Shown: in pieces, positions 1-11,164 of the stretch | Layout of the letters: each line of letters opens with the position of its first letter | How positions within the stretch are numbered: position 1 is the stretch's first letter | NCBI GenBank assembly: GCA_963556495.2 | Contig: OY747705.1 | Location: 34,162,298 to 34,226,297, forward strand | Length of the DNA stretch: 64,000 nt | Direction of reading: 5' to 3' | DNA from: Valencia hispanica | Taxonomy: Eukaryota > Chordata > Actinopteri > Cyprinodontiformes > Valenciidae | Translations under genes and position numbers: made by a program | Notes under the pieces: generated by a model | Told to the model about the DNA's origin: nothing | Database searches by the model: none | The model's input: the letters and a program-made list of their open reading frames with translations, nothing else

Positions 1-162
1 CAGTGCCATGGTGCTTTGAAACATGTATTAAAATAATGAAGTGTCCCATCATCTACTGTATAACTAAATATTTCTTATTTTTCTCTTTTTACTCAGGATA
101 ACTAAGACGGTTTCTTGTTGCAGCACCCTCAAATCCTGAAGATGCAACTCGTAAGTAAATCA

Positions 163-775
163 CCTGAATGTCAGTAAGTAAGTAATCTTTATTTGTATAG
201 CACCTTTCACAGACAAAAGACACAAAGTGCTTCACAACACAGTAATGTATGAATAAAAATGAAAACAGAATATAAATCAGAAATAATACACGGTATAAAA
301 GGCCAAGACAACATAAAATCATGTAAGCCCAAAGTAGCTAATTAAAAGCCTGAACCAATAAGTGAGTCTTGATTTCATTCTTAAACGTGTCAGCAGAATC
401 AATTGAGCGCAAAGAGGAGGGAAGAGTCCAAAATTGAATTCCAAAACCTAGGAACTTTAATGGAAATGAGTGCGAGGAACTTTCAGCAGATTCTGATCCA
501 CAGACCTGAGAGCCCTCGCAAGGGTGTAAGGGTGGATCAGATCACTAATATAAGAAGGAGCCTGACCATGCGGCTCTGAAAGCTAAAACCAGAATTTTAA
601 ATATGAACCTATAGGACACTGGCAGCCAATTAGGTTGTTCAAGAACAGGGGACATGTGAGTCCTCCTATTTGTACAAATCAAAATGCTTGCTGCAGAATT
701 TAGCACAAAATGCAATCAAGAGAGCTCCTTCTTGTTCAGACATGAAAACAAACTGTTACAATAGTCTAAACGTGA
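163..775 (-). mobile_element. LINE 3' end (CR1/L2-like), 5'-truncated
   Basis: Read on the minus strand, this stretch encodes the last part of a non-LTR reverse transcriptase followed by a 3' tail. Near 760 the translation gives SRLDYCNSLF, the conserved LDYCNSL motif downstream of the RT core. Further on it reads LARALRSVDQNLLKVPR, a typical C-terminal block of CR1/L2 LINEs. Several frame breaks separate these pieces. The 3' end on this strand is the common fish LINE tail (GGTGCTATACAAATAAAGAT) followed by short TTAC repeats near 170-184. The 5' part of the element is absent, the usual result of incomplete reverse transcription. The exact family is not resolved. Confidence 0.75.
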
Positions 776-1023
776 AGACAGAAAAGCATGAATGATGAGC
801 TCCTAATCATTTCGTGATTAAATGTTTTAACTAAGATGTCTTTTGATCTCATGAGAGGAGATGAGCTGCTGCTGAGATCTCGCGAGAGCTGTGCATAAGT
901 AATATGGTGGTAAACAGGTAAAACAAACAAACTCGGGTAACATTCGAGCCAAATATAGCAAACGTTTAATAATAATAACCATTATTTTGTATTTCTCCAT
1001 AAAACAAACTGGACGAGGAAACC

Positions 1024-1829
1024 TTGGACAGCCTGGAAAGCTACTTGGACGAGTGCTTTGACAACATTGTTATGGGCAAGCCACAAAAATCCACCTCTGC
1101 TATGCCGACAAGCACACCATCACAAAAACGCACCCGTTCTGAGGCCAGCACCTCCACCATCTCGCCAGAGAAAAGCTACAGCGATGTCTTGGACTCAATA
1201 AATAAGAAGCTAACCAGCCTAAACGCCCATCTGGCCCTGGTTGAGGTTCTACACAAAGAGTTTCAAGCCAACAACAGGTAGCATCGCTCGCTGCAGAAAA
1301 CCAAACGCTGAGAGACGGTGTAAAGAAACTCACCGAGGGGATGACGCAGCTGTCCGGAGAAAGTAAGGATGAAAGAAACTATCTTGGATATACAGACCGG
1401 GGGAATGCGGGACAATCTTGTTTTTTCCGGGATCCAGAACAGGCTGAGGACGACGCTGAATCCACCGTCCGAGATTTTCTCCAACATCAGTTAAAGCTCC
1501 AAAGCGACACGGTAAAAAACATCCCTTTTCACCGCGTCCATCGCCTAGGAGGTAAGAAGCCCAACAACAGCCGGCCGCGACCAATTGTTGCTAAATTCGA
1601 GCATTACAAGCAAAAAGAGCAGGTCAGAGGCCAGGGCAGAGAGCTGCGAAGAACGACTTACAGCGTTAATGATCAATATCCGAAGGAAATCCTGGATAGA
1701 AGGCGCATTTTGTTCCCAATCAGAAAGAAATATATCAGTGAAGGCACCAGAGCTACAGTACCAGTAGATAAACTGTATGTTAATGGGCAGCTGTTCAGGG
1801 ACCCCCAGCTTACTCCTTGGCTTTATTAG
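1024..1829 (+). pseudogene. L1 ORF1 (RNA-binding nucleic-acid chaperone), frameshifted
   Basis: L1 ORF1 proteins form trimers that coat the LINE RNA and assist target-primed reverse transcription. The first open segment (1024-1281) has an acidic and Ser/Thr-rich N-terminus followed by a helix likely to be a coiled coil (VLDSINKKLTSLNAHLALVE). After a stop near 1279 and frame changes, the second segment (1341-1829) contains the RNA-binding core: FHRVHRLGG, RPRPIVAKFEHYKQKEQVR, then RRRILFPIRKKY and a C-terminal VDKLYVNGQLFRD, the standard end of fish L1 ORF1. At least two frameshifts (around 1280-1340 and near 1432) break it. The first segment has no obvious upstream ATG, so its true start is uncertain. 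Confidence 0.8.
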
Positions 1830-2218
1830 TCATGTAACACTGACTAATGTAATGTTAGCACAGCTCTGTAAAGTTGTTTACTTTACTCAATGTGGGCGGG
1901 GCCAGGGCTAAGCACTGGGATACTGGCTCTTTTTTCTTTTCTCATCTTCACATGTCTATCACCAAATGTCTTTGTCATTCCTTTTTCCTTCTTTTATCAC
2001 TCACACACACACACACACAGAAATTTTTTTCATAATATAACTATTTCTTTCTCTCTCACCCTCACCCTTCACACCTTCACAACTTTCTTCTATTTCTCTC
2101 TTTCTTAAATCTCGGCTTTTGGATTTTCAATCAGGCAACCCCAAGCACAAACTAATAATACACCTGTGTTTATCTGTTTCTATGGTGATATGGACTTTAC
2201 AACTTTTATCTCAAAACT
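1830..2218 (+). other. L1 inter-ORF spacer
   Basis: Noncoding spacer between ORF1 and ORF2 of the L1. It is T/C-rich and includes a short (CA)n run at about 1999-2018. No separate gene is seen. Confidence 0.6.
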
Positions 2219-3283
2219 ATGGCTACTCTAAGGTTTGTCACATGGAATATTCATGGAGCTGGCACCAGAGAGAAAAGAGTTAAGATTTTTAACCAGCTTA
2301 AAAGATTGAAGGCAGATGTTGTCTTATTACAAGAAACCCATAAATCTACCTCAGCTGCAGATGATCTTAAATCCCCTGAGTTTCCTAATGTGTTTTCTGC
2401 ATGCTATAACTCTAGACAAAGGGGAGTAGCAATATTAATAAATAAAAATGTAAATTATACAGTAATAGATACAGTTACAGATCCAGAGGGTAGATTTATT
2501 ATAGTAAAACTATCTATACATAACCAAAAGTTATGTATTGTCAGTATATATGGTCCAAATGTTGATGACCCCTCCTTCTTTCATTCCTTCTTCTCGGTGC
2601 TCCTTGAACACATGGATTGCTCACTTCTTCTTGGGGGCGACCTCAACTTTGGTTTAAATGAAGAAATAGACAGGCTCAGCACAGCAGGGACTCAGCGCAG
2701 CTGGAAATCTATAGATATAGTCAAACAGTACATGAGCGATTATGGACTTTGTGATGAATGGCGATCTCTTCACCCCAACGACAAAAAATATACTTTCTTC
2801 TCAAATGTCCACCATTCTTATTCTCGACTGCATTATTTGTTAGTCAGCAGCTCACTGTTGACTGACATTTCAGACACTGAGATACACCCTATAGCTGTTA
2901 GCGATCATGCTCCTGTTTCTCTAACTTTAGTAAATAAAACAGAAACACCTCAAAGCAAAAATTGGAGATTTAATATATCCTTACTTAAGGATAAAGAAAT
3001 TACTAAATATTTTGAAAAAGAGTGGGCCTCATATTTGGAATATAACGACCTCCCTGGTACGTCGCCATCCATCCTTTGGGAAAAGCAGGAAAAGCTGTGA
3101 TTAGAGGTAAAATAATCTCATTCTCATCAAATAAAAAGAAAATGGAAAAAAAACGTATTCAGGAATTAGAAGAAACTATAAATTCATTAGAAGTTTCTCT
3201 AGATGAGTAGAGACTAGGCAAAATCCGTAAAGCAAAGCTAGAATTAAATGAAATTATTAATAAACAGACCCAGTTCTTAATTT
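2219..3283 (+). pseudogene. L1 ORF2, 5' part: APE-type endonuclease and linker
   Basis: The start is the ATG at 2219, which opens directly into the endonuclease fold (MATLRFVTWNIHGAG). This domain nicks the target DNA. Visible motifs in order: TWNIHGAG, LLQETH (metal-binding Glu), SIYGPN, GGDLNF and the C-terminal VSDHAPVSL with its catalytic Asp-His. The position that normally reads R-[IL]-D before the last block reads R-L-H here (codon CAT at 2831-2833), so a conserved Asp is lost. The open frame ends at 3100 by a frameshift near 3098. The linker continues in another frame with a TAG at 3208-3210 and reaches KLELNEIINKQTQFL just before the foreign insertion. About 160 residues of linker expected before the RT are absent. 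Confidence 0.85.
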
Positions 3284-3329
3284 GCCACGGGATAGCGAGG
3301 AGGGGTTTCCCTCCTCGCTATCCCGTGGC
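3284..3329. repeat. Perfect 21-bp inverted repeat (hairpin)
   Basis: Arms at 3284-3304 and 3309-3329 are exact reverse complements, separated by the 4-base loop GTTT. The right arm belongs to the inserted L1 3' UTR unit. The left arm is an extra copy not found at the corresponding edge of the second unit at 23006. It marks the 5' junction of the insertion. Confidence 0.95.
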
Positions 3330-5438
3330 GTCCTGGGTCCCAATTTTAATATACAACTTAGACACTCCCATTTATAACATTCTCACGCGACACATATGTA
3401 GGGACTTTGGGGTGGGCACACTTTTCGGCATTCAGAGGGGGAGCGGTTCAATCAGCTTCACCTCTGGTGCCGGTGCTCACTGTTAAACCACATATAGACA
3501 CTGAAGGCTTGGGGTGGGGGTTGGGGGATGTGTGGCTGCCTTCCCCACATCCCACCCCTCTGTTTTAAATGCACATTATAACAACACGCATCAACACCAT
3601 ACTCGAGCGGGGGGATGGAGGCTAGGGGTCTTTTCACACCCCTGTTTGCTACGGGCAATCAGGGGTTGGGGTCCGGAGGAGGAACAGGCGGTCTGGTTGG
3701 GGTCCTGGGCTGTCGGGCTGCTTTGCCACTGTGGGGCCCTTGGGGGTCTGCTTGTCTCCGTCCTAGAAGGTAGGGGGTCCATCTCCCGGGTCCGGGGGCT
3801 GGTGGCTCTACTAGGGCATCGGTACCTGGACCTGGGAGCATAAAGTGTGTATGGGTTGTGTGAGTGAGGGTACAGCGTCATTTTTTTGGGTGTCTTGGTG
3901 AGTCAGTGCGAATGTATGGGTTTAAGAGGGAGGGAACGTATGATCTATGTCTTTGTCTACCTGTCAGGTTGGATCTTGGTCTGCCCCCTCGCCTGGCGCA
4001 CCTCAGGCCTTACACAGGCCCCTGCCTGCCGGTGGATCGGTGGTCAATCCGGTTCGGACCTGGTGCGTTCCTGGCCGGGCCTGGGGGGGCCGGTGTGTCG
4101 GTCGGCCGATGCGCTGGGCCAATATCTTCCTTTGGTTGGTTGGGGCACCTCTTTTAGGGGTGCCAGGTTTGGGATTGTTGGGTGGTGCCTGCTCGGTGGC
4201 CCCGCGGGATGCGGATCCGACGTCTCTGCTCGTTTGATCACCTGTTCTGTACGCACCGTGCGTGGCCGGTTCATTGGCGGGTTGGACCGGCCCTGGCCCT
4301 CGTTGGATGCCTGGTCTCGGCGCCCTGCGTTGAGCGGGATCAGGACCCGGGAGCTGGTACAACTTGGTGTCCAGATGTTGGCTGAGCTTGGCCTGGGGAT
4401 GCTGTCTGTCCCCTGCGGCTATCGGTGGGGCGCCCTGAAGTGGGGCAGGGGTGGGGCGCTGGGATGTTGGCGGTGGGGATTGGCCTAGGTAGGAAAATAC
4501 TCGGGGGGCCCCTCGTCGGCCGGTCCCTTGTTGGGTCCCTGCTGGGGGGTGGGGTGCCCCTGGGCCCCGGCTCTCCCGGTCCATTGCCGGCGGGGCTCGT
4601 GGGCTCGTCACTGCTGCCCCCCGGGCCCCTGCATAGTGGCCGCTGGACGTTCCCCTGGGGTTCTCCTTTGCTCCACTCTTGGGGGATGCGGTCGGCCCGC
4701 CCGAGTCCGCCTGGGGCTCTGGGGGTCCTTTGGACGTCTTTGCTCCGTTCTCCTTCATGTCTGCATCGATTCCTGGGAGACGGATTGATGCCTGCTCACA
4801 CCAACTATCGAAGACTCTTATGGAGAAACCTTATATGCACCAGCATGCTAACACACACACATAGATGTGGGGTCTCTGGTGTTTAAGGATATATTCTTGG
4901 GCTGAGGTTATCATTACTAGAGCTTGATTAATCGGTACCATGAGTTTTTCTGTGACATTGTTGTTGTATTTTTATATCTATTTTTGTGTAATGTGGTTGT
5001 GTAATTCTTAGTTCACAATGTTTGGTTTGTTCTGTCGATGTTCCTTTTTCGTGTTTTGTTTTGTTTTTCCCCCTCTCTCTGCCGTCCTGTGGGTATGGAG
5101 GCAGACTTCAATGTCTTCCTGTGTTTTCTTTGTTCCCCTTCCTCTCTTGTATTTTCAACTCACCCTCTCTCTCGACTTTTTGTTTCCTACCTCTCTTCTT
5201 CATCTTCCTTCTTTCTTCTCCTTAATTTTCCGTCTCCGTGTCCATAACATCAGGAAATAAAAACCCCAACAATTCATAATAAAGATTTTTCACACATATA
5301 TCAAGTGGAGGACTATAGCAAAAGCTGTACTGCTCCGCTTGTGAAAGTAAATCTGTTGGGCTTCTACTTGGTACTCAGACACCAATTCTGAGCTCCACAC
5401 TGCCAAACAGGACACGTAAAAAAAAAAAAAAAAAAAAA
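3305..5438 (+). mobile_element. 5'-truncated L1 3' UTR unit, copy 1
   Basis: A 2.1-kb, mostly GC-rich noncoding block ending in AATAAA-containing sequence and a 21-nt A-run (5418-5438). It is near-identical over its whole length to 23006-25246. Its part from about 4490 to 4815 also matches the 3' UTR of the host L1 (about 8100-8437). It is therefore the long 3' UTR of a related L1 family, inserted inside ORF2 of the host L1. Long open frames on both strands are proline/glycine-rich artefacts of base composition. The ORF2 frame resumes exactly at the end of the A-run. No target-site duplication is seen, and ORF2 sequence is missing at the site. Confidence 0.85.
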
Positions 5439-7623
5439 TCAGGTAAAGACCCTTTGTTTCCTACCAGCTATCATCCCATATCCCTCATTAATGTTGATCT
5501 TAAAATAATCTGCAAAGCCCTCACAAAAAGGATAGAGAAAGTAACCCCTCTTATAATACATCCTGATCAAACTGTTTTTATTAAAGGGAGACATTCATCC
5601 ACAAATTCACGTAGACAAATAGATTTAATAGATTTTTCCTACTGTAAAAACATTAAAACTAATATATTATCTCTAGATGCAGAAAAAGCATTTGATAGAG
5701 TTAACTGGAAATTCTTATTTGCAACCTTACATAAATTTCGCTTTGGAAATTCTTTTATAAACTGCTTGAAAATATTATACAGTTCACCAACAGCATGTAT
5801 CAGGACTAATAACCAAACATCATCTAGGTTTTATGTTCAGAGAGGTACCAGGCAGGGATGTCCTCTCTATCCCTCCCTGTTTGCTATTTTTATTGAACCA
5901 CTAGCTGCAGCAATCAGGCAAACTCACAATATTAAAGGCATAAAATGCAATAACATAGAACATAAAATCAGTCTTTATGCAGATGATGTATTACTTTTTC
6001 TCCAGCATTCACAAACCTCTTTCTCTCAGGTAATCGGGTTGATAAACTCTTACTCAAACGTTTCAGATTATTCTTTAAATTGGTTAAAATCTACAGTTCT
6101 TCCAATCAATTGTTCTGTCCAGAATCTAACTAATACACAACTGCAGTTAGGGAATATTACTTATTTAGGTATCAATGTCTCACCAAGACTGGCAGATTTA
6201 ATAAAGCTAAACAACATCCCACTTTTAAAAAAAGTGGAAGATGATCTTGCTAGATGGAAATCCCTACCCATATCACTTATGGGAAGGGTTGCTTCAATAA
6301 AAATGATGGTTTTGCCCAGAATCAACTACTTATTCTCAGTGATCCCAAGTAAACCAACACTAGACTGGTTTAGATCTCTGGACACCTCTGTCTCTAAAAT
6401 TCTTTGGAAAGATAAACCCCCACGTATCAGCTTAAAAACACTGCAGAAGACCAAAGAAAAAGGAGGTCTAGATCTACCAAACTTCCATCATTATTTCTTA
6501 GCCAACAGGCTCCAATACATCTCAAGATGGTTAAAACATAACTACCTAGATGAGTCCTGGATAGACGTAGAACAGAAACTATGCAATAAGATAAAACTTT
6601 CAGACCTACCATTTATTAGCTAAAATATAAAACGACATGAATGCTTTAAAAGCATAAATATCAGCTCCTCTCTGACAGCATGGTGGGAGTTTAAAAAAAT
6701 GACAGGGTCCACAATAATCCCATGCAGACGTACACCCATCTGGAATAACCCCGACATCTTGCAAAAAAAAATGTATGATAAGTTTTCCAGACTGGAGGTG
6801 CAATGGAATTGAATACCTGGAACATATATTTGAAGGAACAGACTTCATCCCATTTAATACATTAATTAAACAATATGGAATTGATTAAAAAAAATTCTTA
6901 GACTATCAACAAATTAAATCTATTATTAAAGGTAAATTTAGGCTCAATACAGTTGAATTACAAATTCCAGCAAAGAGTTTTAGATTTTCTTAATCTCAAC
7001 CCCCCCCAAATTGCTGTCTAAAATATACAAAACTTTATCTACACTAGATGAATCAATAGCCATCCCTATTTCAAAATGGGAGGTGGATTTATCAGCACAC
7101 TTTGACCAAAACGTCTGGTCTCAGATATGTTTAAGAACCTTTAAAATAACAAAAAAATCCTAATTTGCAATTAATACAATACAAAATCCTTCATTGAGTA
7201 CACTATACAGGTCAACGGACGTTTAGGATGGGTTTTACGTTGTCTAATATCTGCTTACAATGCACAAGCAATATACCAGATACTTATATTCATGCACTTT
7301 GGTTCTGTCCACCTGTTAAGAAATTTTGGTGCCAGATATGTGAGGACTTATCAAAGTGTCTGAAATGTAACATTCCACCATCTCCCTCAGTTTGCCTGTT
7401 GGGAGATTTAAATGATGTCACCATGGACACAAAGTCAGTTCTAATGGTTCACATTGCCTCATGCATCGCTAAGAAAACTATCCTCCTGAACTGGAAAAAT
7501 AAAAAGGCTCTTAATATTAATCAGTATAGAAATCTCTAGTTGGACCATATTGGTCTTGAAACGGCCTCTGGCTCCATATCTGATCAATCTCTCTGGGCTC
7601 CTTTGATTGGCTCCATCACCTAG
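5436..7623 (+). pseudogene. L1 ORF2, 3' part: reverse transcriptase and C-terminal region
   Basis: The frame resumes with KSGKDPLFPTSYHPISLIN, the start of the L1 reverse transcriptase. RT blocks follow in order: FIKGRHSSTN, LSLDAEKAFDRVNW (first catalytic Asp), RGTRQGCPLYPSLFAIFIEP, and ISLYADDVLLF with the YADD active site. The thumb region continues to a TAG at 6621-6623. After that the sequence survives only in pieces with frameshifts. The last readable segment (about 7228-7539) has the C-terminal ALWFCPPVKKFWCQICEDL typical of L1 ORF2. The reading ends in SLWAPLIGSIT and a TAG at 7621-7623. Catalytic RT residues are intact, but the protein cannot be made because of the insertion and frame breaks. 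Confidence 0.88.
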
Positions 7624-8437
7624 TAGGGCCTGGGGGCACTTGGTTTTGTCGTTTAGGATATTGTTGCTGATGTGGGGGTTTTTGGGGTTGGAGGCGTCTG
7701 GGGGGGATCCCTGGGGGTGGGATCAATGGGCGGACAGGGCGGTGGATGTCGTGGCCCCAACCTGGGGTTGGGCTTTGGTGGCTTTGGGTGGTAACTCCTG
7801 ATGGCTGCATGCGGTGCCTTAGGGGGGTTGCACTGACGGGCATGGGTTACTGGCCTGGTGGTCGTGCTGCGCCTGGGCAGGGTCTGGGGTGGGCCTGGGG
7901 ATTCGGGCCTCTGGGGTGCCGCGCCCCCTAGCTGTGGTCCTGGCCGGGGGTCGGCCGGCGTGGGGTCTCTGTTGCCTGTGGGGGTCGGGGCTGGCCGGCA
8001 TGTGCAGCCGCCTCTCTCTTTTTCTCTGGGCGCAGCCGCCTCTCTCTTTTTCTCTGGGCCATTGTCATCGCCGCTCCCTGTATGGCAGGGGTGTATTTTC
8101 AACTCACCCCTGCGGTGCCGGGGGCCCCTCGTCGGCCTGTCCCTTGTCGGGTCCCTGCTGGGGGGTGGGCTCTCCCGGTCCATGGACCGGCCCGCCCTGG
8201 TGCGGCTGGTTGCCGGCGGGGCTTGTCACTGCTGCCCCCCGGGCCCCTGCATAGTAGCCGCTGGACGTTCCCCTGGGGTTCTCCTTTGCTCCTCTCTTGG
8301 GCGATGCGGTCGGCCCGCCCGGGTCCGCCTGGGGCTCTGGGGGTCCTTTTGATGTCTTTGCTCCGATCTCCTTCATATCTGCATCGATTCCTGGGAGACG
8401 GATTGATGCCTGCTCACACCAGCTATCGAACACTCAA
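7624..8437 (+). other. L1 3' UTR (GC-rich), truncated
   Basis: The GC-rich tail directly follows the ORF2 stop. Its first half is specific to this L1. Its last part, from about 8100, matches both 3' UTR units (about 4490-4815 and 24290-24625). A 28-bp segment (GCAGCCGCCTCTCTCTTTTT onward) is tandemly duplicated around 8003-8058. Similarity ends at about 8437, where the other copies continue for another 0.6-0.8 kb to a poly(A). Confidence 0.75.
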
Positions 8438-9654
8438 TTATTAATGATAAAAGTTGCTCAAAATAGTATTTTCTGTTTGTTTCATAAGGTTACATTGTCA
8501 TCCAGTCAGCCTGGATAAGCTTTGAAAACTGAAGAACTTAATGACAAAATGGATGACAGAGGGCCCCTGACATTGCTGCTTGGGGCCCCCTCGTGCCAGG
8601 TAATCTTAACAGAGGCTAGGTTTCTTTTTGACTTTTTTCATCTTTTACCCACATGTCAAACATATAAAAGTCCCAATAAGCAAGGAGTTTGGTAAAAAGA
8701 CAATGATTTTATAAATAACTTCCTCCATAGCTCAAGAGTATAAAATATTTTGCCTCCCTTTGTTGTTTCTCTAAAAGTCTCCTACAAAGATGTAACATGG
8801 CAAAGATTGGATGTAAGTCTGGAACATCTGTTGTCAATGGTTATTTTATGGTCATGATAACAACATGAAGCTGAGAGGTTTAGTTTTATGGGAGTGTAGG
8901 TTCCCCTGCCTGGCAGATGAAAAACTGAAAGGAAAGGTAGTAATATTTTCTTTGCGTGTGGGCGGGTTGGTGTGCGCATCTACCAGGCAAAAGAGGGAAG
9001 ACTATTATGAAAGAAAACCATACCAGTAAAGATGGGGCAGAAAACAATAAAGCAGCTGTGTCCACCGGTCTTGTGGCACTGCCTCTACCTCCCCCTCTTT
9101 CCTGCCTTTCCCCATTGCCTCCATCGCCTCATCTCTCCTTTGATCATTGCCCTTTTTTTTTACAGGACTCACTGTGGCTCATCACACACAAACCTTGTCT
9201 GTATATGTGAGTTTCTCCTCCTTTCTTCCATCCTTCCCAGGGTATCACTGAGACTTTGATCTGCATCACAGACTCTCACAACCTCTTCCCCTTTTTTCTG
9301 CTTCCATGCATTTTTAGTCTGCAGTATACCTGGAGTCCTCTGGGATTTCCACTATTTATTTGCTAATATTTGCCCGCAAACAAATTCTGAAGCCGACAAA
9401 TATAACAAGTACGTTGATAAGACACTAAACTTGCATTAATTATCACTGGACAAGCTGGTTAGCAAGACAATCAAGCTATGGTGTTGCATGACTTTCCTAA
9501 GGTTATGTTTGAATTAAGTCCTGAAACGGGATAAATAAGAAAACTATGAGAGAATTATAAAAGGCAAGAAAATCAGATTCATTTTACCTGACCTGTTGTG
9601 TTCTTACGGCACTAAAAGAAAAACTATGCTGCACAAAGGTGTACAGAGTAACCC
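8438..9654. other. No gene recognised
   Basis: AT-rich spacer. No open frame resembles a known protein and I found no repeat structure. A C/T-rich patch lies near 9080-9170. Confidence 0.5.
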
Positions 9655-10328
9655 CTCCTTTCCACCGGACACATAAGCGGCGCGTTACAGGAGCAGCACG
9701 TTTCACTTGCGTATTCTGCTGTATGGCCCTTTCCACCGGGTGTGGTGCATATGGGGCGCATAGCAGCAGGGAAGCAGCTGTCACAGAGAGAGCACAAAAT
9801 CACGTGTGATTTTGCTAATCTCACATGGTTTAATAAACACAACAACAAGCAGGAAAAGACAGCAACATGGCCCCAAAAGGTCTGTGTTTTATGTTATGTT
9901 CGCCAATAAGTTTATGTTAAGTCAGGGAATATCATACGAATAATAACACTCAAATGAGACCCTCCGGTGAGGTACTGACTTCACACCGAGCCTCACTGGT
10001 AGTGACCTTCTTCTAAGTAAAGTAACTGCAAAGCAGCACGTTTCTTTTATTTTGAAAATTTCCGGATGCCGAGCAATTTGATTTCCTGTCTTCCCCTGTT
10101 CCCCTTGTCCATGTAACGTTTATCAGTTCAATTTTCTAAACCCAAACGGACATTTGGAAAAACAGAAAAATTTATTTCATATATCCAATTTTTCTTTTAT
10201 TTTCACCTTGACAAATTAAAAAAATAGATTTTTAAACTGTTTTTCCAATTTGCTGTTTTCATTTACAGGATCAGAAATTTAGAAAATTGCAAAATTGCGT
10301 CTGGGCTCTAATTACTCAATTATTATTC

Positions 10329-10367
<39 letters not shown>

Positions 10368-11037
10368 CTATTATCCTGTAGAAGATACAGCCTGGCTCTA
10401 TATAAAGACTGAAGGCTATATTAAGAATAGATACATAAAGCTGTATCGCGTTTTCATATTCAGTCTATAGCTTAGGTTGCAGCTTGTTAGCCTGCAGGTT
10501 AGTATGAATAGGCCTATATGTTTATATATGTTTATATATGTCTATGTCCATTCTCACAACTGGCGCAACGTAATAGAACAAAGTGGAACGAGGGAGAGAA
10601 TATCATTGCAGTATTGAATAATTGGAGCCCAGACGCAATTTTTACACAATTTTGCAATTTTCTACATTTCTGACCCACTGAATGAAAACAGAAAATTGGA
10701 AAAACAGTTTAAAAATCCACTTTTATAATTCGTCAAGGTGAAAAAAAAAAGAAAATTTTTATATTTGAATCCATTTTTCTGTTTTTCCAAATGTCCGTTT
10801 GTCTTTAGAAAATTAAACTGATAAGTGTTATACAGACCTTTCCCTATCCAAAATGTCGAAATGTACGCGTTTCAGAGGTATACCGCGTAGAAAATAGGAC
10901 TCCCGCGTATATTTAGAAAAGTGCCGCGACATGATGCTCCTGAGACGTGCCAGACTCGCGCTGCTTTTGCCTCCGGTGGAAAGGGTTCTATTGACTACAG
11001 AGGTGGCTATCAGCTACATATGACGTGCTGCTCCTGT
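9655..11037. mobile_element. Candidate non-autonomous DNA transposon with nested inverted repeats
   Basis: Two matched inverted segments frame this block. ACAGGAGCAGCACGT at 9687-9701 pairs with 11023-11037, and CCCTTTCCACCGG at 9727-9739 pairs with 10973-10985, in nested order. A further CCTTTCCACCGG lies at about 9658. The interior carries a second, larger inverted repeat (10114-10830). No transposase is present. The superfamily is unresolved and the outer limits are approximate, since no target duplication was identified. Confidence 0.5.
10114..10830. repeat. Long inverted repeat (~210-bp arms), foldback/MITE-like
   Basis: The left arm (10114-10320) and right arm (10613-10830) are imperfect reverse complements along their full length. 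The outer end TAACGTTTATCAGTTCAATT pairs with the segment ending TAAACTGATAAGTGTTA. The inner end TTGCGTCTGGGCTCTAATTA pairs with TAATTGGAGCCCAGACGCAA. The spacer of about 290 bp contains an (ATT)n microsatellite (10322-10370) and no open frame. This is a foldback-type non-autonomous element nested in the larger candidate element. Confidence 0.8.
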
Positions 11038-11164
11038 ATGCAAAATAAATATTTTAGGGAAGATTGGAATAAGTGAAAGAAAGCAAAGAGTCAGAGACAA
11101 AACATACTAGAAACAAAGAAAGTGGAAGGCTGAATATTTCAGAAATAAATTGTCATATGGTGTG

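Larger units (their letters stand above)
875..8437 (+). mobile_element. L1-type LINE, degenerate, with nested insertion
   Basis: An L1-clade non-LTR retrotransposon: short 5' leader, ORF1 (RNA-binding chaperone), spacer, ORF2 (APE-type endonuclease, reverse transcriptase, C-terminal region) and a GC-rich 3' UTR, all on the plus strand. The order and motifs match fish L1/Tx1-like elements. Both ORFs carry frameshifts and stops, so it is inactive. It is interrupted at 3284-5438 by the 3' UTR of a related L1, and part of ORF2 between the endonuclease and RT domains is missing at that junction. No poly(A) tail or clear target-site duplication is visible at the right edge, where similarity to related tails stops abruptly near 8437. 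The left edge near 875 is approximate. Confidence 0.85.

Noticed and set aside
4003..4758. Long minus-strand open frame (251 codons, Pro/Gly-rich), with counterparts at 24095-24625 and several plus-strand frames
   Set aside because: It lies in the GC-rich L1 3' UTR unit, recurs out of register in the second copy, and has low-complexity composition with no domain. Long frames are expected where stop codons are rare because of high GC.
4801..4864. Possible target duplication around the L1 tail units
   Set aside because: Compared flanks of both units; no matching direct repeat could be supported.
3305..5438. GC-rich stretch resembling a CpG island or host promoter
   Set aside because: It is a transposon 3' UTR present in a second copy at 23006-25246 and ends in poly(A).
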